Source: Lachnospiraceae bacterium | GTDB lineage: Bacteria; Bacillota_A; Clostridia; Lachnospirales; Lachnospiraceae | Direction of reading: 5' to 3' | DNA length: 64,000 bases | Assembly (NCBI GenBank): GCA_024684065.1 | Contig: JAIKXO010000039.1 | Span: 1 to 64,000, forward strand | Shown: piece after piece, positions 32,197-41,317 of the stretch | Layout: every line of letters starts with the position of its first letter | Position numbering within the stretch: position 1 is the stretch's first letter | Program-made: the position numbers and the translations under genes | Notes under the pieces: generated by a model | What the model was told of the DNA's origin: nothing | Seen by the model: the letters and a program-made list of their open reading frames with translations, nothing else | Database searches by the model: none

Positions 32197-33144
32197 TTAT
32201 TCGTCCTCCTGACTGTTCTTTTTCATCTGCTCCTGAACCCTCTTATAGAGCTCCTGGGCAGCATTATATCCCATCTTCTTCTGCCTGTAGTTGACCGCGG
32301 CCGATTCACAGATAATGGCAAGATTCCGTCCGGGACGGATCGGGATATTGTGGCATACCACTTTATTTCCGAGATATTCAGTATATTCCTCTTCAAGGCC
32401 TATCCTGTCATAATCCTTATCCCTGTCCCATTCCTCAAGCCTTATAACAAGATCGATATTCTGGGTATCTTTGACGCAGGAAACACCGAAGAGGGTTTTT
32501 ACATCCACGATACCGATACCTCTTAACTCTATCATATGCTTCGTAACATCTGGCGCGCTTCCTATAAGGGTGTCGTTACTGACCTTTCTTATCTCAACGA
32601 CATCATCGGTAACAAGCCTGTGTCCTCTTTTTATAAGCTCGAGCGCAGCCTCTGATTTTCCTATCCCGCTCTCGCCGGTGATAAGCACTCCCTCGCCGTA
32701 AACATCCACCAAAACCCCGTGAACCGAAATGCAGGGGGCAAGCTTGACATTGAGCCACTTTATGACCTCGGCCATCAGTGCCGATGTCTCCATATCCGAC
32801 ATGAGTACCGGAACACCCTTTTCCTTGGCGCATTCCAGAAAGATCTCCTCCGGCATCAGGTTCCTCGCAAAGATAAAGGTCGGGGTATGCTCAGTTATGA
32901 CATGCTCATATCTTTTTCTCCGCTCCTCCTCCTCGATCGAGTGGATATAGGAATACTCCACATATCCTATGATCTGGACACGGGTCGCGTCATAGTTTTC
33001 CAGATACCCCGCGAGCTGTATTGCAGGGCGGTTGATATCCGGTAAAGTAATCCTTACCTTTTTTACATTGATTTCCGGCGTGAGATTTTTGAGCTTGAAC
33101 TTTTCAATAAGCTCGCTGACCGCTACAGTTGTTTCCGCACTCAT
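32197..33144 (-). CDS. hprK: HPr kinase/phosphorylase
   Basis: The protein has 315 residues from the ATG at 33144, which has AGGAGG seven bases before it; the longer frame lacks a site. The N-terminal domain precedes the P-loop GESGIGKSEAAL (about 154-165), the catalytic His/Asp region (HRLVTDDVVEI) and the HprK signature ELRGIGIVDVKTLFG. The enzyme phosphorylates Ser46 of HPr when fructose-1,6-bisphosphate is high and reverses it when phosphate is high. Encoded downstream in the same direction is an HPr paralogue that keeps Ser46 but not His15, an apt substrate. Confidence 0.96.
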   Translation of the reverse strand: MSAETTVAVSELIEKFKLKNLTPEINVKKVRITLPDINRPAIQLAGYLENYDATRVQIIGYVEYSYIHSIEEEERRKRYEHVITEHTPTFIFARNLMPEEIFLECAKEKGVPVLMSDMETSALMAEVIKWLNVKLAPCISVHGVLVDVYGEGVLITGESGIGKSEAALELIKRGHRLVTDDVVEIRKVSNDTLIGSAPDVTKHMIELRGIGIVDVKTLFGVSCVKDTQNIDLVIRLEEWDRDKDYDRIGLEEEYTEYLGNKVVCHNIPIRPGRNLAIICESAAVNYRQKKMGYNAAQELYKRVQEQMKKNSQEDE

Positions 33145-33221
33145 TAAATGTCCTCCTCTGTTGAAAGGGGTTTTTGCCCCTGAAATATCTGACATACCCT
33201 CTTCAGGATCGAGGGACCCCT

Positions 33222-35087
33222 TTATTTCTCCTCTTTATGGAAAAACTTATATACTGCCTCTGCCGAAGCGGAGTTCATGGACGGCACCCCGGAAAGCGTC
33301 TCTATATCCGCATTCCTTATATCATCTATGGATTCAAAATGATGCATAAGGGCTTTTCTTCTCGTCTTTCCGACCCCGGGAATGTCATCGAGAATGGAAT
33401 GCACCTGGCCCTTGCTTCTTAAGCTTCTGTGAAATTCTATGGCAAAACGGTGGGCTTCGTCCTGTATCCTTGTGATAAGCTTAAAGCCCTCGGAATTTCT
33501 GTCTATCGGGATCTCGGTATCGTTAAAATAAAGGCCTCTCGTCCTGTGATTGTCATCCTTGACCATACCGCATACCGGAATATCAAGCTTAAGCTCAGAA
33601 AGCACCTCTTCGGCAATGTGAACCTGTCCTTTTCCGCCGTCCATCATAATAAGATCAGGGAATCTTGTAAATTTCCCTTCTTCTTTGTCAGGCTGCGCGG
33701 CAAGCTCTTTAAGTCCGTGTTCAAACCTCCTTGTAAGCACCTCGTTCATGGAGGCGTAATCGTCCGGACCCTGTACCGACTTTATCCTGAATTTCCGGTA
33801 ATCGTTACGCTTCGGCCTTCCGTTTTCGTAAACGATCATGGACCCGACCGAATCATATCCGCTTATATTCGAGATATCGTAGGCCTCCATGCGCTCGATC
33901 CCTTCCAGGGAAAGTAGTTCCTCGATCTCATGGACGGCTCCCGAGGTTCTCGCCTCCTCGCTCTTTACCTTCTCGATATCCTGCCTCAAAACTATCGAAG
34001 CGTTCTTTTCCGCCAGTTCGATAAGTTTTTCCTTCTTCCCCTTTTTTGGGACTATCAGGCTTAATTTATTTCCGCGTTTATCTGAAAGCCATTCCTCCAA
34101 AAGCTCCCTGTCCGGGATATCACAGGGGATAAGGATCTCTTTTGGGATATACGGAGTCCCCGCATAGAACTGGACTATGAAATCCCTGATTATTTCCGGG
34201 TTTTCCTCTTCTTCGGCGTTTTTCATATAATGGTGCTCTCTGCCTATGATCTTTCCGCCCCTGATATAGAAAACCTGAATGATGACCGATTCCTTGTCCC
34301 GGGCCATTGCGACCACATCACGGTCATCCGAGCTTGAATCCGTTATCCTCTGCTTCTGGGCCACCTGTCTGACGCTTTCCAGAAGATCCCTGTATTCTAT
34401 GGCTTTTTCATAATCCATAGCTTCGGATGCCTCGGTCATTTTATCGGAAAGCTCCCTCAAAAGAGGCTTGTACTGCCCGTTGAGGAAGTCTATCGCGCCC
34501 TGCATCCCGGCCCTGTAGCCGTCCTTTGATATAAGTCCCGCACAGGGAGCCTTACATCTTCCCATATGATAATAAAGGCAGGTGCCCGAAGGGTCCTCAC
34601 CTTTTTCCTTAAATCTTTTGTTACAGTTCCGGATCTTATACAGCTTTCTTAAAAGCTCTATGGTCTCGTTTACCGCATTCGCCGATGTAAAAGGCCCGTA
34701 ATAACGCGCGTTATCCTTCTTTACCTGCCTGGTGGAAAAAATGCGCGGAAAGTCCTCGTTTACGGTCACCTTTATATACGGATAAGTCTTGTCATCCTTG
34801 AGAAGAGTATTATATTTTGGATTGTGCTCCTTTATCAGGTTATTCTCGAGAACCAGCGCCTCCAGCTCCGAATCGGTAACAACGTATTCAAACCATGAAA
34901 TATGTCCGACCATCTGCCTGATCTTTAAGGTCTTTGCGGTACTCTCCCTGAAATATGAGCGGACCCGGTTCTTAAGAATGACCGCCTTCCCGACATAGAT
35001 GATCCGGTCCTCATCATCATGCATGATATAGACCCCGGGCTTTGCGGGAAGCTTCTTAAGCTCCTCTTCTATATTGAAATTCCGCAT
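33222..35087 (-). CDS. uvrC: Excinuclease ABC subunit C
   Basis: The protein has 621 residues. The N-terminal GIY-YIG nuclease domain ([20 protein letters not shown], about 16-35) makes the 3' incision. A Cys-bearing region ([13 protein letters not shown]) follows at about 174, then the UVR motif ([22 protein letters not shown]) that binds UvrB, the RNase H-like domain for the 5' incision ([22 protein letters not shown]...MMDGGKGQV) and tandem helix-hairpin-helix motifs ([18 protein letters not shown]). It acts in nucleotide excision repair with UvrA and UvrB, not seen here. It lies 77 bases before hprK. Confidence 0.97.
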   Translation of the reverse strand: MRNFNIEEELKKLPAKPGVYIMHDDEDRIIYVGKAVILKNRVRSYFRESTAKTLKIRQMVGHISWFEYVVTDSELEALVLENNLIKEHNPKYNTLLKDDKTYPYIKVTVNEDFPRIFSTRQVKKDNARYYGPFTSANAVNETIELLRKLYKIRNCNKRFKEKGEDPSGTCLYYHMGRCKAPCAGLISKDGYRAGMQGAIDFLNGQYKPLLRELSDKMTEASEAMDYEKAIEYRDLLESVRQVAQKQRITDSSSDDRDVVAMARDKESVIIQVFYIRGGKIIGREHHYMKNAEEEENPEIIRDFIVQFYAGTPYIPKEILIPCDIPDRELLEEWLSDKRGNKLSLIVPKKGKKEKLIELAEKNASIVLRQDIEKVKSEEARTSGAVHEIEELLSLEGIERMEAYDISNISGYDSVGSMIVYENGRPKRNDYRKFRIKSVQGPDDYASMNEVLTRRFEHGLKELAAQPDKEEGKFTRFPDLIMMDGGKGQVHIAEEVLSELKLDIPVCGMVKDDNHRTRGLYFNDTEIPIDRNSEGFKLITRIQDEAHRFAIEFHRSLRSKGQVHSILDDIPGVGKTRRKALMHHFESIDDIRNADIETLSGVPSMNSASAEAVYKFFHKEEK

Positions 35088-35178
35088 ATATGTTTTCTCA
35101 TTTGGTTAAATTCTTAAGCAAATATCCTGACCGTTTCAGGTGGCATATTTCCTTACAAGATCAGGATATGCCTGCTCT

Positions 35179-37320
35179 TTATTCGTCCTTATCAGGTGTA
35201 TCCACAAGCGTAAAATTGGGAACGGAGCCGGAAAGCTCTTTATCCGTGTCCGCTTCCTCCTGTCCGGCGTCATCGGCCGCGGAAGGCTCTGCTTCGGTTT
35301 CCGCAGGCCCGGTATATGTCCCTGAAGGCTCGGTATCGGCTACTGCAGGCCCGGTATATGTCCCTGAAGGCTCAATATATATCACGGAAGGCTCTGCTTC
35401 GGATTCTCCCGGAAGGCTCTTATTCTCAGTCTTTTCAGGCTCTTTGTCCTCTTCGGTTATCCCCTTATGTTCATTAAATATCTTCATGAACTCTTTGCCC
35501 GTAATGCTCTCCTTCTCGAGAAGGAACTGGGCCAGCTCTTCCATAAGATCTTTATTTTCGATAAGGAGCCTCTTTGCCTCTTCATAAGACCAGGCGATTA
35601 TCCGCATAACCTCCTCGTCCACCCTGGCGGCAGTCTCATCGGAGCAGTTCAGTATCTTTCTCCCGGTCAGGTACTGGTCCTCGACCGCTTCCAGCTGGAC
35701 AAGGCCGAATTTTTCCGACATCCCGTACTGGGTGACCATGTTTCTTGCAAGGTTCGTTGCCTGCTCTATGTCATTTGCGGCTCCGGTCGTTATCGAATCG
35801 AAGAAAATCTCCTCTGCGGCACGGCCTGCAAGCGCGGTAATGATCCTCTCCTCGATCTCCGTCTTGGAACGAAGATGCTTCTCTTCATCGGGAACATACC
35901 AGGCATAGCCTAAAGCGCCCATGGTACGCGGCACAATGGTGATCTTCTGGATGGGATCGGTATTCTTCTGAAGCGCGGAAGCAAGGGCATGCCCGGTCTC
36001 GTGGTAGGATACGATCTTCTTCTCCTCTGCGCTCATCACCCTGTCCTTCTTCTCCTTACCCATCATGACAACCTCAATGGCTTCGAGAAGATCCTTCTGG
36101 TTGACCGCCTGACGCCTGTGTTTAACGGCATTGATCGCGGCTTCGTTAACCATATTCGCCAGATCCGACCCGACAGCACCCGCCGTAGCAAGCCCTATCT
36201 CTTCAAGGTCAACCGTATCGTCCAGATGAACATCCTTGGAATGCACCTTGAGCGTGTCAACCCTTCCCTTAAGGTCAGGCTTGTCCACGATGATACGCCT
36301 GTCGAAACGTCCGGGACGAAGCAGCGCCTTGTCAAGGATCTCCGGCCTGTTCGTAGCCGCAAGGATAAAAATACCCTTGGAAGTATCAAAACCGTCCATT
36401 TCGGAAAGCAGCTGGTTTAAGGTCTGCTCTCTCTCGTCATTTCCGCCATATCTTGAATCCCTGCTCTTTCCTATGGCATCCACCTCGTCTATAAAGATGA
36501 TGCAGGGGGCGTTCTTGGTCGCCTCCTTGAAAAGATCCCTTACTCTTGAGGCGCCTACGCCTACATACATCTCAACGAAATCAGAACCCGCAAGCGAAAA
36601 GAACGGAACATGCGCCTCGCCTGCGACAGCCTTTGCAAGGAGCGTCTTTCCTGTTCCGGGAGGGCCCACCAGCAGGGCGCCCTTCGGAAGCTTTGCTCCG
36701 ATCTCGATATATTTCCCGGGATTATGCAGAAAGTCCACGACCTCCTGAAGCGATTCCTTCGCCTCCTCCTGGCCCGCGACATCCTTAAAGGTCACTCCCG
36801 TTTCCTTCTGGACATAGACCTTGGCATTCGAGCGGCCGACGCCCATGATCCCGCCGCCCTTGCTCATCCTGTTCATAAGGAAGCTCAAAAGGACCCATAC
36901 TAAGACTATCGGGAGGACATAGGAAACGATCATATAGATTATCGTATCGGATGAGCTCGTCTCCTCCTGCTCAAACTTGACGCCTGCCTCCAAAAGCCTG
37001 TTCGTAAGCGTAAGATCCTCGACCCTTACTGTATAATAGGTCTGCTGAACGTAAGGATTGCTCTGATGCTTGGGGGTAATGGTTATGATATCGCTTGATA
37101 TGGATATGCTCTCGACCTCATCATCGTTTACCATCTCTATGAACTCATCATAAGAGATCTTCTGATTGGTCGTGCTGTTCACTATGCCTCTTAAGTAGGA
37201 CAGAAGAAGCAGAGTGATCAGGGCCGCTATCAGAAGGACCATGATAGTCTGTCTGTTTTTCGGGGGCTTTTGTCCGCCGCCGTTTTGGTCATTTTTATTG
37301 TTAGGATTATTATCAGCCAT
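35179..37320 (-). CDS. ftsH: ATP-dependent zinc metalloprotease FtsH
   Basis: The protein has 713 residues. Two membrane segments (about 26-44 and 130-147) flank an outer domain. The AAA module has Walker A GPPGTGKT (about 220), Walker B CIIFIDEVDAIG and the arginine-finger region LLRPGRFDRR. The protease zinc site is HETGH (HExxH) with the third ligand in ATNLARNMV. It degrades misfolded membrane proteins and short-lived regulators. Unusual is the last 75 residues: an acidic, imperfectly repeated tail with EPSGTYTGPA-like units, beyond the usual end of the peptidase domain. A good promoter lies at 37362-37390. Confidence 0.97.
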   Translation of the reverse strand: MADNNPNNKNDQNGGGQKPPKNRQTIMVLLIAALITLLLLSYLRGIVNSTTNQKISYDEFIEMVNDDEVESISISSDIITITPKHQSNPYVQQTYYTVRVEDLTLTNRLLEAGVKFEQEETSSSDTIIYMIVSYVLPIVLVWVLLSFLMNRMSKGGGIMGVGRSNAKVYVQKETGVTFKDVAGQEEAKESLQEVVDFLHNPGKYIEIGAKLPKGALLVGPPGTGKTLLAKAVAGEAHVPFFSLAGSDFVEMYVGVGASRVRDLFKEATKNAPCIIFIDEVDAIGKSRDSRYGGNDEREQTLNQLLSEMDGFDTSKGIFILAATNRPEILDKALLRPGRFDRRIIVDKPDLKGRVDTLKVHSKDVHLDDTVDLEEIGLATAGAVGSDLANMVNEAAINAVKHRRQAVNQKDLLEAIEVVMMGKEKKDRVMSAEEKKIVSYHETGHALASALQKNTDPIQKITIVPRTMGALGYAWYVPDEEKHLRSKTEIEERIITALAGRAAEEIFFDSITTGAANDIEQATNLARNMVTQYGMSEKFGLVQLEAVEDQYLTGRKILNCSDETAARVDEEVMRIIAWSYEEAKRLLIENKDLMEELAQFLLEKESITGKEFMKIFNEHKGITEEDKEPEKTENKSLPGESEAEPSVIYIEPSGTYTGPAVADTEPSGTYTGPAETEAEPSAADDAGQEEADTDKELSGSVPNFTLVDTPDKDE

Positions 37321-37361
37321 TTTATTCTCCTGAAAAACACTTATACCAGAGTTTCCATAAC

Positions 37362-37390
37362 ATTATAAATATGTATACAATCAAAATCAA
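37362..37390 (-). promoter_or_regulatory. Promoter of ftsH
   Basis: On the minus strand TTGATT (37385-37390), a 17-base spacer and TATAAT (37362-37367), about 40 bases before the ftsH start. Confidence 0.65.
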
Positions 37391-37421
37391 TAAGGTGATT
37401 ATGAAGAAAGAGTGAAACTTT

Positions 37422-37450
37422 TTGACATGCCCGCTCTGCTCAGTTATACT
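37422..37450 (+). promoter_or_regulatory. Promoter of the MBOAT gene
   Basis: TTGACA (37422-37427), exactly 17 bases, then TATACT (37445-37450). It lies back to back with the ftsH promoter and decides in favour of the ATG at 37490 as start. Confidence 0.75.
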
Positions 37451-37489
37451 ATTACTGTTAATCTGAAGCGCTTAATTCAGGGGTGTATA

Positions 37490-38968
37490 ATGCTCTTTAA
37501 TTCATATGTATTCGTGCTGGTGTTTCTTCCACTGGCCGTTATTTTCTATCATCTGATCAATAAATCCGGAAAGCATGCGCTCGCAAAGGTCTTTTTGCTC
37601 GCGATGTCCCTCTGGTTCTATTGCTATAACGATCCGGAAAATGTCATTGTACTGATCTTAAGCATACTGATCAATTATCTCATCGTAACTTATGTATTTA
37701 CCGGAAAAAACAGTGCTTCCGCCAGAAAGGCAGGCCTTATCGCCGGTATTCTCATAAATGTCCTGAGCCTCTTATATTTCAAATATACCGGCTTTTTCTC
37801 GGAGGTGCTGAATGATTTCTTTAAGACCTCCTTTGACTTTAAGGCTGTTCTCTCGCCTCTTGGCATAAGCTTTTTCACCTTCAGCCAGATCGCCTATATC
37901 GTAGACAGCTACCGTGACCCGGAAACGAAGTACAGTCTTCTGGATTATTCGCTTTTCATAGCCTTTTTCCCGAAGATCTCGGTAGGCCCCATAGCCTTTG
38001 CAAAGGAAATGGTGCCCCAGTTTAACGATTCCCTGAGAAAAGGCGCAAACTATGACAATATTGCCAAAGGGCTCTTCATGTTCTCCTTCGGCCTTGCCAA
38101 AAAAGCTCTTCTTGCGGATAATCTTGCCGTTATTGTTGACTGGAGCTATAAAAACATGGTGGCGGTCGACAGCCTTGTCGCCCTCATCATGGTGTTCGGC
38201 TATACAATGCAGATTTATTTTGATTTTTCGGGTTATTGTGACATGGCGGTGGGAATATGCCTGATGCTCAATATAGATCTGCCCTTAAACTTTGATTCTC
38301 CCTACAGAGCCCTTTCAATAGATGATTTCTGGAAGCGCTGGCATATAACGCTCACAAGGTTTTTCAGGCAGTATGTCTATTTCCCTCTCGGCGGCAACAG
38401 AAAGGGTAAGGCGCGCACCTATCTGAATATCTTCCTGATCTTTCTGTTAAGCGGCTTCTGGCACGGCGCCGACTATACCTTTATATTATGGGGGATCATA
38501 CACGGCGTGGCGATGTGCCTGAGCAAGGCTTTCGGGAAATATACCGCAAAGCTTCCCAAAGCCCTTCGCTTCACCTTTACGTTCATATATATCAACCTGA
38601 CATGGGTGTTCTTCCGCGCTCCTTCGATCTCGGAAGCACTGGCTGTGATAAAGACCCTTTTCTCCTTCAGATTTCATACCCTGGATCAGATCACCGGCTT
38701 CGTAGTCTCTGTAATGCCTGCGGAGGGCGAGGTATTCCAATGGCTTTTTGCCTTAGACCATCCGAATGGCGCCAAGATCTCCGGACTTATCATAATCCTG
38801 CTCATCGTTCTGACAGCCACGCTTGCTTCAACCCTGCTTAAGAGCCCCTATGAGCGTATCCAGAATTTTAAGCCCTCGAAAAAGCTGCTCTTTATTACGG
38901 TCTTTCTGTTTGTCTGGTCGATAATATCGCTTTCCCAGATCTCCAAGTTCATATATACAAATTTCTGA
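37490..38968 (+). CDS. MBOAT-family O-acyltransferase (AlgI-like)
   Basis: The protein has about 492 residues with some 11 membrane segments. The MBOAT core is visible: DDFWKRWHITLTRFFRQYVYFPLGGNRKGKARTYLNIFLIFLLSGFWHGADYTFILWG, with the catalytic His in SGFWHGA (about 325). AlgI/DltB-like proteins move acyl groups across the membrane onto exopolysaccharide or teichoic acid. The ATG at 37490 has AGGGGTG before it and follows a strong promoter. The next gene, convergent, encodes an SGNH-like membrane protein of the kind that usually acts with an MBOAT partner to acetylate surface glycans. Confidence 0.92.
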   Translation: MLFNSYVFVLVFLPLAVIFYHLINKSGKHALAKVFLLAMSLWFYCYNDPENVIVLILSILINYLIVTYVFTGKNSASARKAGLIAGILINVLSLLYFKYTGFFSEVLNDFFKTSFDFKAVLSPLGISFFTFSQIAYIVDSYRDPETKYSLLDYSLFIAFFPKISVGPIAFAKEMVPQFNDSLRKGANYDNIAKGLFMFSFGLAKKALLADNLAVIVDWSYKNMVAVDSLVALIMVFGYTMQIYFDFSGYCDMAVGICLMLNIDLPLNFDSPYRALSIDDFWKRWHITLTRFFRQYVYFPLGGNRKGKARTYLNIFLIFLLSGFWHGADYTFILWGIIHGVAMCLSKAFGKYTAKLPKALRFTFTFIYINLTWVFFRAPSISEALAVIKTLFSFRFHTLDQITGFVVSVMPAEGEVFQWLFALDHPNGAKISGLIIILLIVLTATLASTLLKSPYERIQNFKPSKKLLFITVFLFVWSIISLSQISKFIYTNF

Positions 38969-39001
38969 CGGATCGGAAACGGATCCGGGTTTTCCGGTCC
39001 G
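38969..39001. terminator. Bidirectional terminator between MBOAT and SGNH-like genes
   Basis: An imperfect stem (CGGATCGGAAA / TTTTCCGGTCCG) fills the 33-base gap between the convergent genes. Confidence 0.45.
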
Positions 39002-40048
39002 CTAGTGGAAGCACTGCTCGTAATCATAGTCCCTGGCAAAATAGTACATGTCAAGCAGGGTATCGTAATAGTTGTCCATTGTAAGCTCCCATTCCCCGTC
39101 CCTCATGGATTCATACATAAACCTGTTAACGCTCTGGTCATAATGGGAATAGTCCTTGTAATGGTCAAGATCGGTGATCAGGTCATAATTATTCTGGAAA
39201 TAAAACAGCCTGACATTATCATAGGACAGAAGCTTATTATAAAGCCTCTCCAAAGCGCAGATCTCAGCGGTCAGGGAGCCGTCCCGGACACAGACATCCC
39301 AGAAGAGTATGCTGTATGGCGGAGCATAGAGATAGAAGGTTACATCCGGTCTTTTCTCGATATAAGGGGTAAGGTCGTTTATCAGCATATCCGTCTTCTC
39401 AAACAGCGCGTCAAATTCCTTTTCTTCCTCCCTGCCTATACTCCTGGTAGACATATAATCAGCCCTGGCGATATATTTTGAGAAAGCATACCGGTCCGCC
39501 CATACATAAGCGTTATCGTCGGAATAGCCGTACATGCTGTTCCTTATCAGAAATAACGGCGCATATACGAGAATTGTCGATTTGTTCAGAAGGTAATATA
39601 TATCCGTGATGGAGGGCTTTTTGATAAAGTAATCGGGGATGCTTAAGGAATCCTGTGCCCCCTCCTTATCGATAAGGTAATTATCCAGGCAGAAGACAAG
39701 ATTCTCAAGCTCTTCTCTGTCGGTAAGCTCATTAAGCAACGGGATATAATCGCACATATACCCGCCCTGAAGAGGAGCCTTTAAGCATTTCTCCCCGAAG
39801 ACCCCGTCCTCGAACCAGGCATCAACGAAGTTTTCAGACATGGAAGAGCCCACCAGGGCAGTATCATAGTCCATATTCCTGGCAAGCCCGATCACTGCGG
39901 ACCTTTCCTCGGTCTCAACCGCGGCAAGCCCGAACCAGGGCTTATGATACCGCACAAACGGATCTATGATGAACACTGCTGCCGCTAAGAGTACAAGGAC
40001 AGCCAGGGTATATATGATTGTTTTCTGAGCAAATTCTTTGTTTTCCAT
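39002..40048 (-). CDS. Membrane-anchored SGNH-like protein, probable partner of the MBOAT acyltransferase
   Basis: The protein has 348 residues. One N-terminal membrane segment (about 10-30) precedes an extracellular domain. GSSMSENF (about 66-73) resembles the SGNH nucleophile block G-x-S, and DYSHYDQSVNRFM near 310 could supply the Asp-x-x-His pair. This layout is seen in AlgJ/AlgX- and DltD-like proteins that receive acyl groups from an MBOAT protein. The convergent neighbour is such an MBOAT. The match is by motif and context, so the function is inferred. Confidence 0.7.
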   Translation of the reverse strand: MENKEFAQKTIIYTLAVLVLLAAAVFIIDPFVRYHKPWFGLAAVETEERSAVIGLARNMDYDTALVGSSMSENFVDAWFEDGVFGEKCLKAPLQGGYMCDYIPLLNELTDREELENLVFCLDNYLIDKEGAQDSLSIPDYFIKKPSITDIYYLLNKSTILVYAPLFLIRNSMYGYSDDNAYVWADRYAFSKYIARADYMSTRSIGREEEKEFDALFEKTDMLINDLTPYIEKRPDVTFYLYAPPYSILFWDVCVRDGSLTAEICALERLYNKLLSYDNVRLFYFQNNYDLITDLDHYKDYSHYDQSVNRFMYESMRDGEWELTMDNYYDTLLDMYYFARDYDYEQCFH

Positions 40049-40164
40049 ATATTGTTACTGATGTTAAAAGCAATTTTACAGATCGTTCAAAATATGTTAT
40101 CGGATTCCGGCATATTAAGATCTCTCTTATCTGAACCTGAAAAAGAGGATCCCGATAAGGTGTA

Positions 40165-41169
40165 TTATTTACGTTTCCACAGGATCTCGGGATAGACGCC
40201 TTCGGCCTTAAGCTTTTTTACAGACTCTGTAACAAAGGGCTTATCCTCCTTATAGGTGACCCCGAACCATTTGTCATCCGACTTAAGGACGCTTACCTTT
40301 GCCCGTCCCTCGTTTATCAGCCTGTCGACCACGAAAGGAAGATAAAATTCCGCCTTAAGGGGATTTTTCGGCATCTCGTTTTCAAGAAAGCTTTTAAAAT
40401 AATCTTCCGTTTCTTTGATAAAGCCCTCCGAAAAGCCCCAAAGGTTCATTGAAACAATACTGTCACCGGAGATCGGGATATAATCCTTTCCATTCTCGGT
40501 ATAGGCGGGCTGATCCGGATGTTTTTCGATCTGCGTTCTTTCGACTATGTCAAGAAGCTCTCCGTTTTCACTTACGGTGCAGACTCCTCTTGAAACCGAA
40601 CCGTTTTCTGTAAGGGTATTCTTAAGCGCATAGCCTACCATGGCAAAATCATACCTTCCCTTTTCCCGATCTTTATAACCGGCTTCTGCGGGATTTGCGG
40701 CCTGTCCGCCTGCCTGATCACCGTCTGCCCCGTCTTTTTCCGAAGCGTTAAGACCCGCAAGAAAATCATATATCTTACGGTAAGCCTCCCTGCCGTAAAA
40801 ATCATCGGCATTGATGACGGCAAAGGGAGAATCGACGACTCCCTTTATGCACAGTACCGCATGGGCCGTCCCCCAGGGCTTCGTCCTGTCCTTCGGAACC
40901 GTAAAGCCCTCAGGAACCATGGAAACATCCTGAAAAACATACTCGATATCGATATAGCTGCTTATGGCATCCCCTATGCTCTGTTTAAAGTCATTAAGAT
41001 TTTCTTCCTTTATTATGAAGACCGCCTTTTTAAAGCCGGCCCTTACGGCATCGAATATGGAAAAATCGATGATCTTATTTCCCTGATCGTCTACGGGATC
41101 GATCTGCTTAAGCCCTCCGTACCGGGAGCCCATTCCCGCCGCAAGTATTACAAGTACAGGTTCTTTCAT
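40165..41169 (-). CDS. Sugar-phosphate nucleotidyltransferase
   Basis: The protein has 334 residues. The pyrophosphorylase signature LAAGMGSRYGGLKQ is at 9-22, with the metal-binding Asp in FAVINADDFYG (about 120) and PWGTAHAV. This is the NTP-transferase fold of UTP-glucose-1-phosphate uridylyltransferases and related enzymes. The protein is longer than RmlA and has a variable insert around 140-170 (rich in Gly, Ala and Asp). The sugar cannot be read from the sequence. It probably makes NDP-sugars for the envelope, alongside the YfhO and MBOAT genes. It stands alone, leftward. Confidence 0.82.
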   Translation of the reverse strand: MKEPVLVILAAGMGSRYGGLKQIDPVDDQGNKIIDFSIFDAVRAGFKKAVFIIKEENLNDFKQSIGDAISSYIDIEYVFQDVSMVPEGFTVPKDRTKPWGTAHAVLCIKGVVDSPFAVINADDFYGREAYRKIYDFLAGLNASEKDGADGDQAGGQAANPAEAGYKDREKGRYDFAMVGYALKNTLTENGSVSRGVCTVSENGELLDIVERTQIEKHPDQPAYTENGKDYIPISGDSIVSMNLWGFSEGFIKETEDYFKSFLENEMPKNPLKAEFYLPFVVDRLINEGRAKVSVLKSDDKWFGVTYKEDKPFVTESVKKLKAEGVYPEILWKRK

Positions 41170-41277
41170 TTATGTCTCCTCACCATATATCTTCGAATAC
41201 CGGTACTTCTTTGTCGTCAGTTATCTAAACTCCGTATCGGTAAGCACCGGCCGTATAAGCTGAATAATTATGGGACT

Positions 41278-41315
41278 TTATAGTTAACGCACGTATTCTG
41301 CGCGTTTACTATAAT
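41278..41315. repeat. Hairpin family F3, copy b
   Basis: TTATAGTTAACGCA/TGCGCGTTTACTATAA-type arms around GTATTCTG, directly after the stop of the DUF1846 gene. The loop matches copy a at 28526. Confidence 0.7.
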
Positions 41316-41317
41316 TT

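Noticed and set aside
35179..35587. Plus-strand 165-codon frame with VPEGS repeats
   Set aside because: It is the antisense reading of the repeated tail of FtsH.
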